From DAORIO01 sp964384645 (GTDB lineage: Bacteria; Patescibacteriota; Minisyncoccia; Phycocordibacterales; UBA9973), in contig CAYLKL010000003.1 in assembly GCA_964384645.1 (NCBI GenBank), positions 1 to 64,000 on the forward strand: 64,000 bases of DNA, in the 5' to 3' direction. Positions 16,103-24,437 of the stretch are shown here, one piece after another. Below the pieces are notes generated by a model. That model made no database searches and was not told where the DNA came from. It saw only the letters and a program-made list of their open reading frames with translations. Both the position numbers and the translations under genes were made by a program. Position 1 is the stretch's first letter, and every line of letters begins with the position of its first letter.

Positions 16103-17365
16103 TTAGTATTCCCGAAGAGTAAGTTGTGCGTTTAGTTTCTTAACCAAATCAAGAATAACAGAAACTGCAATCAAAAGAGATGTTCCTCCAATAGAAATTG
16201 CCTGAGTATTAGACAGATTAGTTGTAATTATAGGTAAAATAGCAATCAAACCAAGGAATAGTGCTCCGACTGTTGTAACGCGACTAACAATTCCACCAAT
16301 ATACTCTGACGTTGATTGACCTGGTCTAATTCCAGAAACAAAAGCCCCGTTTCTTTGCAAATTATCTGATATAGTTTTTGGATCGAAAGTTACTGCAGTG
16401 TAGAAATAAGTAAAGAAGAAAACTAAAATAAAATAAACAACTGAGTAAATCCAATTATCCTGAGTAAATCCTGAAAGAGTTTTTGAGACAGACGCCAAAG
16501 TTGTATTATCTGAATTAGCCAAAAGACCACTTAAGATTTGAGGAAACACTAATATAGATAGTGCGAAAATAATTGGAATAACTCCTGCTTGGTTTAATTT
16601 TATAGGTAAATATGAAGCATTTGCTTGGCCAATACCACGAACTTGTCTTGCGTAAGTAACAGGAACCAATCTTTCTGCCTCTGTAATAAAAATAACTCCA
16701 GCAATAACAATAATTGCCACAGCCAAGAAAGCTAGATAAAGAGGTATCATTGTTGTGTCGAAAGTTGAAATAATCTGAGAAAAACTAGAAGGTAAACTAG
16801 CAACAATACCAGCGAAAATTATCATTGAAACACCATTTCCGATTCCATATTCTGATATAAGTTCTCCTAGCCACATAGCAATCAAAGCACCTGCAATCAA
16901 GATGATTATGTTTGAAAATAGAGCAAAGCCATAAAGCTGGTCAATGACACCTTGCTGAGAAAGCAGATAAATAAGACTGTATCCTTGAAGAGCTGCCAAA
17001 GGAACAGTTAAAAGTCTTCCGTATTGTGTAAATTTTTTCTTTCCAGCCTCTCCTTCTTCTGAATATAGTGCCTTTAGTTTTGGCGAAACCAATGTCAAAA
17101 CTTGTAAGATAATGGACGCGGTAATATATGGCCCAACACCAAGCATAACCAAAGAAAGATTTGAAAGTCCTCCTCCAGAGAATATATTCAATACACCCAA
17201 AAGTTGGCTTTGTTGTAGAAATTGTCCAAGTCTTGAAGCATCAATTCCTGGAATTGGAACATTTGCCAAAAGTCTAAAAATGAAAAGAATAAAGACTACG
17301 AAAAGTAATTTATTTCGTAGACCTTTATCACTTAACAATAATTTAACTTTTTGCCAAAAATTCAT
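16103..17365 (-). CDS. secY: Protein translocase subunit SecY
   Basis: 420 residues, about ten membrane helices. Landmarks are NVPIPGIDASRL near the first helix, LGVGPYITASIILQVL, the cytosolic GIRPGQSTSEYI loop and LNAQLTLREY at the C-terminus. It forms the channel for the many secreted proteins of this window. It follows rplO by 2 bases, as in the spc operon. Confidence 0.97.
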   Translation of the reverse strand: MNFWQKVKLLLSDKGLRNKLLFVVFILFIFRLLANVPIPGIDASRLGQFLQQSQLLGVLNIFSGGGLSNLSLVMLGVGPYITASIILQVLTLVSPKLKALYSEEGEAGKKKFTQYGRLLTVPLAALQGYSLIYLLSQQGVIDQLYGFALFSNIIILIAGALIAMWLGELISEYGIGNGVSMIIFAGIVASLPSSFSQIISTFDTTMIPLYLAFLAVAIIVIAGVIFITEAERLVPVTYARQVRGIGQANASYLPIKLNQAGVIPIIFALSILVFPQILSGLLANSDNTTLASVSKTLSGFTQDNWIYSVVYFILVFFFTYFYTAVTFDPKTISDNLQRNGAFVSGIRPGQSTSEYIGGIVSRVTTVGALFLGLIAILPIITTNLSNTQAISIGGTSLLIAVSVILDLVKKLNAQLTLREY

Positions 17366-17367
17366 AA

Positions 17368-17808
17368 TTATGTAACTTTACCTCCTGCTTTTTCTATCTT
17401 AGCCTTTGCTGATGGACTTACCTCTAATCCTGAAACTTCTATTTTTTTATCTATTTCCCCAGCTGACAGAATTTTTATTCGTGGAGTCTTACCTCTTCTT
17501 AATACTATAACCTTTTTTTCAACCAATGTCGCTCTTGTGACCGATTCTCCGTTTGCAAATACCATTGATAGAACGTTTAGATTTATAGGAGTAACTACTT
17601 CTCTAAATCTCTTAAAAATATTTTTTCCTCGTCCACGAAGTTTTGGAAGTTTTTTAATAGTGTCTCTAATTTCTGGTCGCATTTTTCTACCAGATCTAGA
17701 TTTTTGACCCTTAGTACCTCGCCCTGCAGTCTTGGCGTGTTTCCCTCCACGACCAACAACTCGGTGCTTTTTTCTTTTTGTATTTCTTTGTAATTTACTT
17801 TGTTCCAT
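17368..17808 (-). CDS. rplO: Ribosomal protein uL15
   Basis: 146 residues. The basic Gly-rich N-terminus with GRGGKHAKTAGRGTKGQKSR and the C-terminal VSPSAKAKIEKAGGKV are typical. It follows rpsE after only 5 bases; rpmD (uL30), normally between these two, is absent. Confidence 0.97.
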   Translation of the reverse strand: MEQSKLQRNTKRKKHRVVGRGGKHAKTAGRGTKGQKSRSGRKMRPEIRDTIKKLPKLRGRGKNIFKRFREVVTPINLNVLSMVFANGESVTRATLVEKKVIVLRRGKTPRIKILSAGEIDKKIEVSGLEVSPSAKAKIEKAGGKVT

Positions 17809-17813
17809 AAAAA

Positions 17814-18479
17814 TTATTTATCTTCTTTTACTTCTGCAACCTTTGGTCTTTTTACATTAAGTACAGGCTTTCCAAAAACAGATAGTGCTTCCATTGTTGC
17901 TTTCGCAATGTTCATTTTATTTTTACTTCCAGAAAGAATTTTTGCAGTAACATTTTTTATACCTGCCAAAACAAGAATTTCTCGCACAGCACTTCCGGCA
18001 ACAAGACCTTTTGATCTGTTAGGAAATAGGTACACTTTTGAAGTCGAATATTTGGCGTGCACATCATGAGGCAAACTTAAATCTTTTGTAAGAGTTATTT
18101 TTACCATGTTTTTCTTTGCGTCTCGAGTCGCCTTGTTTATAGCCAAAGCTGTATCCAGTGCTTTTCCAACCCCAAGACCTATCTTCCCCTTCTTATCACC
18201 AAGTGCAACCAAAACAGCCAATGAAAATCTTCGTCCTCCAGCAACAACTCTAGTTACTCTTCTTGCAAGCAATGTCTTTTGATCAAATTCTGAATCAGGT
18301 CTTGGGCCACTTCTTCGTGGTCCATTAGAATTTGGTCCGCGTGAACCAAAAGATCTTTGTCCTCCAGTAGAATTACCTCTAGGAACAAAAGCTCTCTTTA
18401 CTGGTGCCGCCACTCCTGGAGCAGAAGTTTCTGCTACTACCGGTGTGTTATTTTCTGTTGTTGTGTTTGTGTCTTCCAT
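17814..18479 (-). CDS. rpsE: Ribosomal protein uS5 with disordered N-terminal extension
   Basis: 221 residues versus about 165 in E. coli. The core starts near residue 67 (KTLLARRVTRVVAGGRRFSL) and includes GKIGLGVGKA. The preceding ~65 residues are Thr/Asn/Pro/Gly/Arg-rich (TTTENNTPVV, RGPNSNGPRRSGPRP) and probably disordered and RNA-binding. It is part of the rpsN-to-adk unit, spaced 2 bases from rplR. Confidence 0.97.
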   Translation of the reverse strand: MEDTNTTTENNTPVVAETSAPGVAAPVKRAFVPRGNSTGGQRSFGSRGPNSNGPRRSGPRPDSEFDQKTLLARRVTRVVAGGRRFSLAVLVALGDKKGKIGLGVGKALDTALAINKATRDAKKNMVKITLTKDLSLPHDVHAKYSTSKVYLFPNRSKGLVAGSAVREILVLAGIKNVTAKILSGSKNKMNIAKATMEALSVFGKPVLNVKRPKVAEVKEDK

Positions 18480-18481
18480 AA

Positions 18482-18832
18482 TTAAAAAATTAATCCGCCT
18501 TCACGAGCTCCTTCTGCTAATTGCTTAATTCTTCCTGTGTATTTAAATCCACCTCGATCAAAAACAACTTTTGTTATTCCTGCATTCTTTGCATTAACAG
18601 CAATCGTTTTTCCAATCTCTTTAGCTCTTTCCATAGGAGAACCTTTTTCAATTTTTATATCTGATGCAGAAGCAAGAGTTTTTCCTGTTGTGTCATCAAT
18701 CAACTGAGTATATATTCTAGAGTTAGATTTGAAAACAGCAAGTCTTGGTCGCTCCAAAGTACCAGAAACTTTTGCTCTGATTCTTCTCTTAACTCTAAAT
18801 CTTTTTTCAACTTTTGATTTTGTTTTACTCAT
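18482..18832 (-). CDS. rplR: Ribosomal protein uL18
   Basis: 116 residues. RFRVKRRIRAKVSGTLERPRL and VVFDRGGFKYTGRIKQLAEGAREGG are the 5S-rRNA-binding signatures. It lies five bases downstream of rplF, in standard spc order. Confidence 0.97.
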   Translation of the reverse strand: MSKTKSKVEKRFRVKRRIRAKVSGTLERPRLAVFKSNSRIYTQLIDDTTGKTLASASDIKIEKGSPMERAKEIGKTIAVNAKNAGITKVVFDRGGFKYTGRIKQLAEGAREGGLIF

Positions 18833-18837
18833 AAGCC

Positions 18838-19374
18838 TTATGCAGTCTTCTTACCTTGTTTTCGTCTAATAACTTCATCGCTATATCTAAAACCCTTACC
18901 TTTGTACGGTTCTGGTTTCTTCAATGCTCGAGTTGATGCTGTAAATTCTCCTACGGCTTCTTTATCAATTCCTGAAACTGTTATGTTGTTTTTTTCTGCT
19001 GTAACAGTTAGACCTTCTGGTATTTTAACATTTACAGGATGTGAAAAACCTAAAGCTAAAACCAATTCACTTCCCTTCACTTCAGATTTAAAACCAACTC
19101 CTTCAAGAATTAATTTCTTTGTAAATAGATTGTTTACTCCATTTACCATATTTTTCAAATGAGAAGCGTATGTACCCCAAAGAGCTCGAGATGAAATTTC
19201 TTCGTTTAGAGGTGTTACTTGAGCAATGTTACCTTCTACTGTTATAGCTACAGCTTTTGTGTTAAACGGCTTTGATAGTTCGCCCTTAGGGCCTTTTACA
19301 GTCATTACACCATCTGTAATTGTTACAGATGTTCCAGCTGGTATTTCAATAGGTTGTTTTCCAATTCTTGACAT
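18838..19374 (-). CDS. rplF: Ribosomal protein uL6
   Basis: 178 residues. It starts MSRIGKQPIEIPAG and ends with the conserved EPYKGKGFRYSDEVIRRKQGK. Two-domain 50S protein near the GTPase centre. Standard spc-operon position. Confidence 0.97.
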   Translation of the reverse strand: MSRIGKQPIEIPAGTSVTITDGVMTVKGPKGELSKPFNTKAVAITVEGNIAQVTPLNEEISSRALWGTYASHLKNMVNGVNNLFTKKLILEGVGFKSEVKGSELVLALGFSHPVNVKIPEGLTVTAEKNNITVSGIDKEAVGEFTASTRALKKPEPYKGKGFRYSDEVIRRKQGKKTA

Positions 19375-19380
19375 AAATTT

Positions 19381-19773
19381 TTACCAAATCAAAAATAATG
19401 GCTCTCCTCCGACCAATTCTTTTCTGGCGTCAACGCCTGAAAGAATTCCTTTTGGAGTAGATAGTACAATAATACCTCGACCACCTTTAACTAACTTTAT
19501 TTCTCTGTAACCATAATACAAACGTCTTGATGGCTTAGAAACTCTTTTTGCTTCTTTCACCTTTGCTGATCCGTCTTCTGCATATGCAAGATTTATATCC
19601 AAAACCTGGTGCCCTTGTTTGATTCTCTTTTCAAAAGAATCAATAAAGCCAGCTTTTTTTAAACAATCAAGAATCGCACTTTTGATGCTTGAGTGTCTAA
19701 CTGTGATTGATGTCTTTTTTGCGATTCCACCAACCTTTATTTCATTTACCATTGCTCCAATAGGGTCTGTCAT
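19381..19773 (-). CDS. rpsH: Ribosomal protein uS8
   Basis: 130 residues. It starts MTDPIGAMVNEIKVG and ends with GRGIIVLSTPKGILSGVDARK, the rRNA-binding end. In E. coli uS8 represses its own operon through an mRNA helix. The hairpin in the leader upstream of rpsN (20004-20039) is a possible counterpart, unproven. Confidence 0.97.
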   Translation of the reverse strand: MTDPIGAMVNEIKVGGIAKKTSITVRHSSIKSAILDCLKKAGFIDSFEKRIKQGHQVLDINLAYAEDGSAKVKEAKRVSKPSRRLYYGYREIKLVKGGRGIIVLSTPKGILSGVDARKELVGGEPLFLIW

Positions 19774-19783
19774 AAATTTATTT

Positions 19784-19969
19784 TTACCAAGATGACTTTC
19801 TAACTCCAGGAATCATTCCTTCGTTTGAAAGTTCTCTAAAGCAAATTCTGCAAAGACCGAAGTCTCTCATAAATCCCTTTCCTCTTCCACAACGAAAACA
19901 GCGATTCTTCGCTCTTGTAGAAAACTTGGGTGTACGCGCAGCGCGTACTTTTACTGATGTTTTTGCCAT
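19784..19969 (-). CDS. rpsN: Ribosomal protein uS14, zinc-binding short form
   Basis: 61 residues. It contains the C-x2-C ... C-x2-C zinc ribbon (CFRCGRGKG, then CRICFREL) followed by GMIPGVRKSSW. This is the C+ type. It is the first gene of its transcription unit, with a promoter about 100 bp upstream. Confidence 0.97.
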   Translation of the reverse strand: MAKTSVKVRAARTPKFSTRAKNRCFRCGRGKGFMRDFGLCRICFRELSNEGMIPGVRKSSW

Positions 19970-20003
19970 ATTTATAATTACTTCGCAATATCACACGATT
20001 TTT

Positions 20004-20039
20004 CTTGGATATCTTCGTCCGAAAACTCGGATACCCAAG
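20004..20039 (-). promoter_or_regulatory. Hairpin in the rpsN-rpsH leader
   Basis: CTTGGGTATC pairs with GATATCCAAG (one G-U pair) around an inner TCCG/CGGA. It lies in the ~90-nt leader between the predicted start near 20061 and rpsN. A ribosomal-protein autoregulatory site is possible but not demonstrated. Confidence 0.4.
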
Positions 20040-20067
20040 GAGAACCGTGGATTGCTGAAGTCCTAAG

Positions 20068-20096
20068 ATACTACCAAAAGGGCTTTTGGATGTCAA
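20068..20096 (-). promoter_or_regulatory. Promoter of the rpsN-to-adk unit
   Basis: TTGACA (20091-20096), 17-bp spacer, TAGTAT (20068-20073). It lies just past the terminator of the preceding gene. Confidence 0.6.
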
Positions 20097-20107
20097 ATAA
20101 TTCAAAA

Positions 20108-20134
20108 TAAAAAAGCTGGTTTTATCCAGCTTTA
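20108..20134 (-). terminator. Terminator of the 20137-20760 gene
   Basis: AAAGCTGG / CCAGCTTT stem with loop followed by a T run on the minus strand, three bases past the stop. Confidence 0.88.
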
Positions 20135-20136
20135 GA

Positions 20137-20760
20137 TTAGGCACTACTTGCCAAATTTTTTAAATGAAACTCAGCCTGTTTTTTAATAGACTCTAAATGT
20201 CTTTTTTGATACAACTCAGCACCTTCATTTATTATCGCCTCAATGCCTTTTATATCGGGTTGTCTGAGATTCTTATTCTCAATCCGATTAAACAATACAG
20301 ATATCGCTTCCCTCTTACTATTCATTTCTTCTTCGTTGTAAAGTTTGGTGTGGTTGAAATCTGATTTTTCCGACCATTTTTTTATCTTTTTGTATATAAA
20401 CTTTACCCAAAGATAATCAAAAGGGTGAAATAGTACGTAAAGCAAAGTTAATGTGGAGAAGAAAAAAATAACACCTAGCAATTCCTTACTTAATTTATAT
20501 CCTACGGGTAAGACTTGCGTGTTATTAACCTCCAAATTCAACTCAAAGAATACATATAACAAAGACATAACAATCATAGCCGAAACAAGACCTAGCACAA
20601 TAATGCTGACTCTGTACCAAAATAAGTATAACCATAGATGATCTCTGAGCTCATAAAACCTCAATCTATTTTCTTTGGTCACCAAAAAAGATTCGAACCC
20701 GCTAATCTCTTTAAGGTTTTTAAAGACATCTTCAATGTTTATTATTTTATTTTTCTTCAT
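20137..20760 (-). CDS. Unknown two-helix membrane protein inside the ribosomal block
   Basis: 207 residues. It has two hydrophobic helices (about 51-73 and 93-113), KYKIKKWSEKSD-like basic cytosolic segments, and a charged C-terminal half (EEMNSKREAISVLFNRIENK). No family recognised. It is a single-gene unit with a consensus-like promoter, an A-rich leader (CTCTAAAAACTAAATATTATG) and its own terminator. It therefore breaks the usual rplE-rpsN continuity without being part of the ribosomal transcript. Confidence 0.75.
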   Translation of the reverse strand: MKKNKIINIEDVFKNLKEISGFESFLVTKENRLRFYELRDHLWLYLFWYRVSIIVLGLVSAMIVMSLLYVFFELNLEVNNTQVLPVGYKLSKELLGVIFFFSTLTLLYVLFHPFDYLWVKFIYKKIKKWSEKSDFNHTKLYNEEEMNSKREAISVLFNRIENKNLRQPDIKGIEAIINEGAELYQKRHLESIKKQAEFHLKNLASSA

Positions 20761-20786
20761 AATATTTAGTTTTTAGAGTTTCGTAA

Positions 20787-20814
20787 ACTTTACTCTTTGG
20801 ATAAAAATTGTCAA
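20787..20814 (-). promoter_or_regulatory. Promoter of the 20137-20760 gene
   Basis: TTGACA (20809-20814), 16-bp spacer, TAAAGT (20787-20792). The leader is about 20-25 nt. Confidence 0.7.
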
Positions 20815-20819
20815 TAAAA

Positions 20820-20843
20820 TAAAGCCTCAATTGAGGCTTTTAG
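20820..20843 (-). terminator. Terminator of the small gene at 20827-21093
   Basis: AAAGCCTC / GAGGCTTT with loop AATT and a T run on the minus strand. It overlaps the 3' end of the ORF. Confidence 0.85.
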
Positions 20844-21093
20844 TTGAAAATAATTTTTTTAATTGTGATTTTGTAACATAACTAGCAAGTCGTTCAGTGT
20901 CATTATTTTGAATAAATTCTATACTTTTTACTTCTTTATTCTCCACAACAACCTCAACGAAACAACCGTACAATTCATATAGAGCGAAGGTCTCTTTTTT
21001 TATTTTTTTAAGTTTAACAAAAGTACCACTTTCCAACAGAACACCAGCTCTTTCCTCAAGAGATATATCTACTTTAAATTCCAAACCTTTCAT
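20827..21093 (-). CDS. Small hypothetical protein in the ribosomal block
   Basis: 88 residues from the ATG at 21093, beginning MKGLEFKVDISLEERAGV. The frame is open further upstream to 21180, but that part is Cys/Phe-rich and overlaps the rplE terminator, so the shorter form is preferred. A beta-rich middle (FALYELYGCFVEVVVENKEV) and basic end (KSQLKKLF) are seen. Unrecognised. It is flanked by terminators on both sides. Confidence 0.6.
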   Translation of the reverse strand: MKGLEFKVDISLEERAGVLLESGTFVKLKKIKKETFALYELYGCFVEVVVENKEVKSIEFIQNNDTERLASYVTKSQLKKLFSTKSLN

Positions 21094-21171
21094 AGTTCTA
21101 AGTTTTATTTTAGAAACAATACTACAATAAATTAAAAAAGTAGCAAGTCTTTTACACTTCTCATAAAATAA

Positions 21172-21198
21172 AAAAACCACCGAATGGTGGAGTTTTTT
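21172..21198 (-). terminator. Terminator of the rpsS-rplE unit
   Basis: CCACC / GGTGG stem with loop GAAT (minus strand CCACCATTCGGTGG) followed by a T run. It overlaps the rplE stop. Confidence 0.85.
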
Positions 21199-21745
21199 AT
21201 TGAATATTTGTTTTGAATGGAAGGCCGATATGTGTCAAAAAATCTTTTGCTTCTTCTTTTGATTTAGCAGATGTCTCGATTGTTATAGCCATTCCAAAAA
21301 TATCTTTAATATCTTCGTCTGATGTTTCTGGGAAAATAGTGTGTTCTTTGATTCCAAAAGTGATGTTTCCGATATTATCAACTGAGTTTGGGTTTATTCC
21401 TCTAAAGTCTTTTGTACGTGGAAGTGCAATATTTATAAGTTTTTCCAAAAAGTCTTGCATTCTATTTCCTCTTAAAATTACCAAAAGTCCGATTGGGTCT
21501 CCTTGTCTTACCTTGAAAGATGCAACTGATTTTTTAGCTCCACGAACAGCTGGTTTTTGACCAGTTATTTTTGCAAGTCTGTCAGAAACAAAATCATTTC
21601 TTTTGTTGTCTTTCTTCATCATTGTTCCAGTTGCAACAGAAACAGCAACTTTTAAAATCTTTGGAGAAGACATTACGTTCTTATATCCAAATTTGTCTTT
21701 TGCTTCTTTAAAAAAGCTATCTTGTTTTTCTTTGATTGATTTCAT
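21197..21745 (-). CDS. rplE: Ribosomal protein uL5
   Basis: 182 residues from the ATG at 21745, one base after rplX; an upstream in-frame start would overlap rplX. Typical segments are KITGQKPAVRGAKKSVASFKVRQGDPIG and LPRTKDFRGINPNSVDNIGN. It binds 5S rRNA. It is the last gene of its unit, whereas in most bacteria rpsN follows directly. Confidence 0.96.
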   Translation of the reverse strand: MKSIKEKQDSFFKEAKDKFGYKNVMSSPKILKVAVSVATGTMMKKDNKRNDFVSDRLAKITGQKPAVRGAKKSVASFKVRQGDPIGLLVILRGNRMQDFLEKLINIALPRTKDFRGINPNSVDNIGNITFGIKEHTIFPETSDEDIKDIFGMAITIETSAKSKEEAKDFLTHIGLPFKTNIQ

Positions 21746-21746
21746 A

Positions 21747-22046
21747 TTAAATTTCTTTGCCAGACTTTTTGGCAATTCTTACATTTTTACCATCTACGAC
21801 CTTGGCTCCAATTCTTGTTCTTTTCTTTCCATCAAGAAGCATGACGTTTGACATATGGATCGGCATAGGAAATTCTGCAATCTGCCCTTTTTCACCTCGA
21901 GTCTTTGCTCTTGTGTGTTTTTTCTTTACGTTTACGCCTTCAACAACAACTCTGTTTACTGAAACAAAAACCTCTAGGATTTTTCCAGTCTTTCCTTTGT
22001 CATTTCCTGCGATAACTATGCAATTGTCTCCTTTCTTGATTTTCAT
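21747..22046 (-). CDS. rplX: Ribosomal protein uL24
   Basis: 99 residues. The N-terminal KOW motif (KIKKGDNCIVIAGNDKGKTG) and GVNVKKKHTRAK are characteristic. It has one of the earliest roles in 50S assembly. It lies four bases after rplN. Confidence 0.96.
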   Translation of the reverse strand: MKIKKGDNCIVIAGNDKGKTGKILEVFVSVNRVVVEGVNVKKKHTRAKTRGEKGQIAEFPMPIHMSNVMLLDGKKRTRIGAKVVDGKNVRIAKKSGKEI

Positions 22047-22050
22047 AAAA

Positions 22051-22422
22051 TTAAATAACTTCAGGTGCTAATGAAATAATCTTTTGGTACCCTTTGTCTG
22101 CAAGCTCTCTTGGTATTGGCCCGAAAACACGTCCCGCCTTTGGTTCCTTTTTTCCCTTTTCTAAAATAACAACAGCGTTGTCGTCGAATCGGATGTAAGA
22201 ACCATCTCTTCTTCTTAGAGCTTCTCTTTGTCTTACGATAACAGCTTCAAGAACATCTTTCTTCTTTATGTTCTTTCTTGGTGTTGCAACCTTAACAGAG
22301 ATAATAACTCTGTCTCCAATTTCAGCATAACGTCTCTTTGAACCACCAAGTACTTTGAAAACTTGGCCGACTGTTCCACCACCGTTGTCTGTTATTTTTA
22401 CTACTGTTCCTGCTTGTATCAT
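22051..22422 (-). CDS. rplN: Ribosomal protein uL14
   Basis: 123 residues, typical. MIQAGTVVKITDNGGG at the start and VFGPIPRELADKGYQKIISLAPEVI at the end are highly conserved. Confidence 0.97.
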   Translation of the reverse strand: MIQAGTVVKITDNGGGTVGQVFKVLGGSKRRYAEIGDRVIISVKVATPRKNIKKKDVLEAVIVRQREALRRRDGSYIRFDDNAVVILEKGKKEPKAGRVFGPIPRELADKGYQKIISLAPEVI

Positions 22423-22428
22423 AAAATT

Positions 22429-22671
22429 TTAACCATTAACAACAATAAAATGCTTGTCTTTTGAAATCGGCCTTGATTCTTCAATAAAAACCTTGTCACC
22501 AACCAAAGCAGTATTGCCTGGATTGTGTGCCTTTAGTTTTTTTGTAATCTTCATAAACTTCTGATATTTAGGGTGTTTAACAAATCGAACAACAGAAACA
22601 ACCACCGTGTCTTTCATTTTGTTAGACACGACTGTTCCTTGCAATGTTCTTTTGTTATTTTTCTTTTCCAT
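22429..22671 (-). CDS. rpsQ: Ribosomal protein uS17
   Basis: 80 residues. LQGTVVSNKMKDTVVVSV and RPISKDKHFIVV are the family pattern. It binds 16S rRNA early. Confidence 0.96.
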   Translation of the reverse strand: MEKKNNKRTLQGTVVSNKMKDTVVVSVVRFVKHPKYQKFMKITKKLKAHNPGNTALVGDKVFIEESRPISKDKHFIVVNG

Positions 22672-22676
22672 AAATA

Positions 22677-22865
22677 TTATTTATCTAAACTTGCTAGTTG
22701 TGTTTTTGATCTAGCGATTGTTTTCTTTAAGTTTCTCTTTTCTACAAAACTCTTTTCTCCTGCCCCACTTGTACTAAAAGCTATTTCTCTAAGTCTTAAT
22801 TCTGATTCCTTGATAAGCTTTTGTAATTCTAGGGCAGATTTTGTTTTTAAATCTATCTTTTTCAT
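22677..22865 (-). CDS. rpmC: Ribosomal protein uL29
   Basis: 62 residues, two helices: KTKSALELQKLIKESELRLREI and NLKKTIARSKTQLASL. It sits between rpsQ and rplP as usual, near the polypeptide exit. Confidence 0.94.
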   Translation of the reverse strand: MKKIDLKTKSALELQKLIKESELRLREIAFSTSGAGEKSFVEKRNLKKTIARSKTQLASLDK

Positions 22866-22866
22866 A

Positions 22867-23292
22867 TTAAATCACTCGTGAAATTACTCTTGTTTTGATT
22901 GGCAATTTTGTTCCAGCCTTTCTTAAAGCTTCTCGTGCGATTTTCTCATCAACACCATCAACTTCAAAAATAATTCTTCCTGGTTTTACCTCAAAACAAT
23001 ACTTTTGTAAATCTCCCTTACCTTTTCCCATACCCACCTCTGGTGGTTTTGCTGTTACAGGTCTATCTGGGAAAACTCTTATCCAAACTCTTCCTGTCTT
23101 TGTAAGTTGTCTAGCCATTGCCTTTCGAGCTGCTTCGATTTGGTTTGAAGTCATTCGAGCGTGAGTTTCAGCCTTAAGTCCGAATTCTCCGAATGACAAA
23201 GTTACCCCTCTTGTATCAGGACGAGTAAAAGTAGCAGAATTTCTTCTTGCAGTTTGCCACTTTCTAAATTTTACTTTTTTAGGGAATAACAT
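22867..23292 (-). CDS. rplP: Ribosomal protein uL16
   Basis: 141 residues. MLFPKKVKFRKWQ at the start, RVWIRVFPDRPVTAKPPEVGMGKGKG in the middle. It helps position tRNA at the A and P sites. It lies one base upstream of rpmC. Confidence 0.97.
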   Translation of the reverse strand: MLFPKKVKFRKWQTARRNSATFTRPDTRGVTLSFGEFGLKAETHARMTSNQIEAARKAMARQLTKTGRVWIRVFPDRPVTAKPPEVGMGKGKGDLQKYCFEVKPGRIIFEVDGVDEKIAREALRKAGTKLPIKTRVISRVI

Positions 23293-23310
23293 AAGCCTTT
23301 TTTATATAAA

Positions 23311-23973
23311 TTATTTATCACTATCGAACTTTTCTCCTCTGTAAATCCAAACTCTAATTCCAACATCTCCGTACGGCAGATGTGCTCTTTCTCTTGCGAA
23401 ATCAACATCTGCTCTAAATGTCTGAAGTGGGATAGAGCCTTTTTTCAATTCTTCACTTCGAGCGATTTCTGCCCCACCAAGACGTCCACCTAAAACAATT
23501 CTAACTCCTTGAACTTCTCGAACAGTCGAAACTTTTTCGATTGTTTGCTTCATTACTCTTCTAAAAGGCATTCTCTTCTCTAGAGCTTCAGCTACTGAAT
23601 ATGCAACAATTGCGGCGTCTGCGTCTGGATTTGCAACTGGAACAACTTCAATTTTGAAATCTTCAGGCATAGAAATCTTGTTCTTTTTCATGAAGTTTCT
23701 TGTATCGTCCATCAACTTCTTTGAACCTTCTCCTGATCGTCCGATAACAATACCTGGTCGTGATGTTCGAACAAGGATTCGTGCTAGTTTTCGACTTCTT
23801 TCGATTTCGATAGAAGAAATATAAGCATTTCTAAGTTTCTTTGTTAGGTATTCGCGAATCAAAACATCTCCTCGTAGATTTTCTTTGAATTTTGAACCTA
23901 CAGAAAACCAGCGTGATCTCCAATCACGGATTATAGGTAGACGGTGTGCAAATGGGTTAACAATTTTTGACAT
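23311..23973 (-). CDS. rpsC: Ribosomal protein uS3
   Basis: 220 residues. It starts VNPFAHRLPIIRDWRSRW. KH-domain signature PGIVIGRSGEGSKKL (about 73-87), then RVVLGGRLGGAEIARSE-like (here IVLGGRLGGAEIARSEELKKG). It contributes to mRNA entry and helicase activity. Confidence 0.97.
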   Translation of the reverse strand: MSKIVNPFAHRLPIIRDWRSRWFSVGSKFKENLRGDVLIREYLTKKLRNAYISSIEIERSRKLARILVRTSRPGIVIGRSGEGSKKLMDDTRNFMKKNKISMPEDFKIEVVPVANPDADAAIVAYSVAEALEKRMPFRRVMKQTIEKVSTVREVQGVRIVLGGRLGGAEIARSEELKKGSIPLQTFRADVDFARERAHLPYGDVGIRVWIYRGEKFDSDK

Positions 23974-23978
23974 ATAAA

Positions 23979-24431
23979 TTAATTATTTTCTTCTTTAGTT
24001 TCCTCTTCTTTATCAATCTTTGATAATTTTTTAGCTACAGTTTTCGCTTCAGCTGTACTCTTTTGCATATCTTTCTTGATTTTGCTGATTTTTTCTTTCT
24101 TTTCTGGTTTTGCACCTAGTGTAAGCATTATGTGACTTGATCGCTTCTTTATTGCAGCTGGTCGGCCAAAAGCTCTTGGCATAAATCTGTGCATTGTAAG
24201 ACCTTGATCTACTCTGATACTTTTGATGATCATATCGTCTTCACTTGCCCCACCCTTTACAGTAGCGTTTGCGTAAGCACTTTTGATAAGTTTCAAAATC
24301 GGATCGCTTGATCTCTTTGGCAAATATGTAAGCAAAAGCTCTGCGTCAGTTATAGTTTTACCTTGAACAAGACTAGCTACTAGTCTTACTTTTCTTGGTG
24401 ATATTCTTAGATTTGAAAGCTTTGCGTTCAT
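23979..24431 (-). CDS. rplV: Ribosomal protein uL22 with charged C-terminal tail
   Basis: 150 residues versus about 110. The core (NLRISPRKVRLVASLVQGK, MPRAFGRPAAIKKRSSHI) ends near residue 112. A Lys/Glu-rich tail (EKKEKISKIKKDMQKS onward) follows, probably disordered. It lines the exit tunnel. Confidence 0.96.
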   Translation of the reverse strand: MNAKLSNLRISPRKVRLVASLVQGKTITDAELLLTYLPKRSSDPILKLIKSAYANATVKGGASEDDMIIKSIRVDQGLTMHRFMPRAFGRPAAIKKRSSHIMLTLGAKPEKKEKISKIKKDMQKSTAEAKTVAKKLSKIDKEEETKEENN

Positions 24432-24437
24432 ATATTT

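Noticed and set aside
19836..20144. 102-codon minus-strand ORF overlapping rpsN
   Set aside because: Out of frame with rpsN over most of its 3' half, and it spans the rpsN promoter and leader hairpin.
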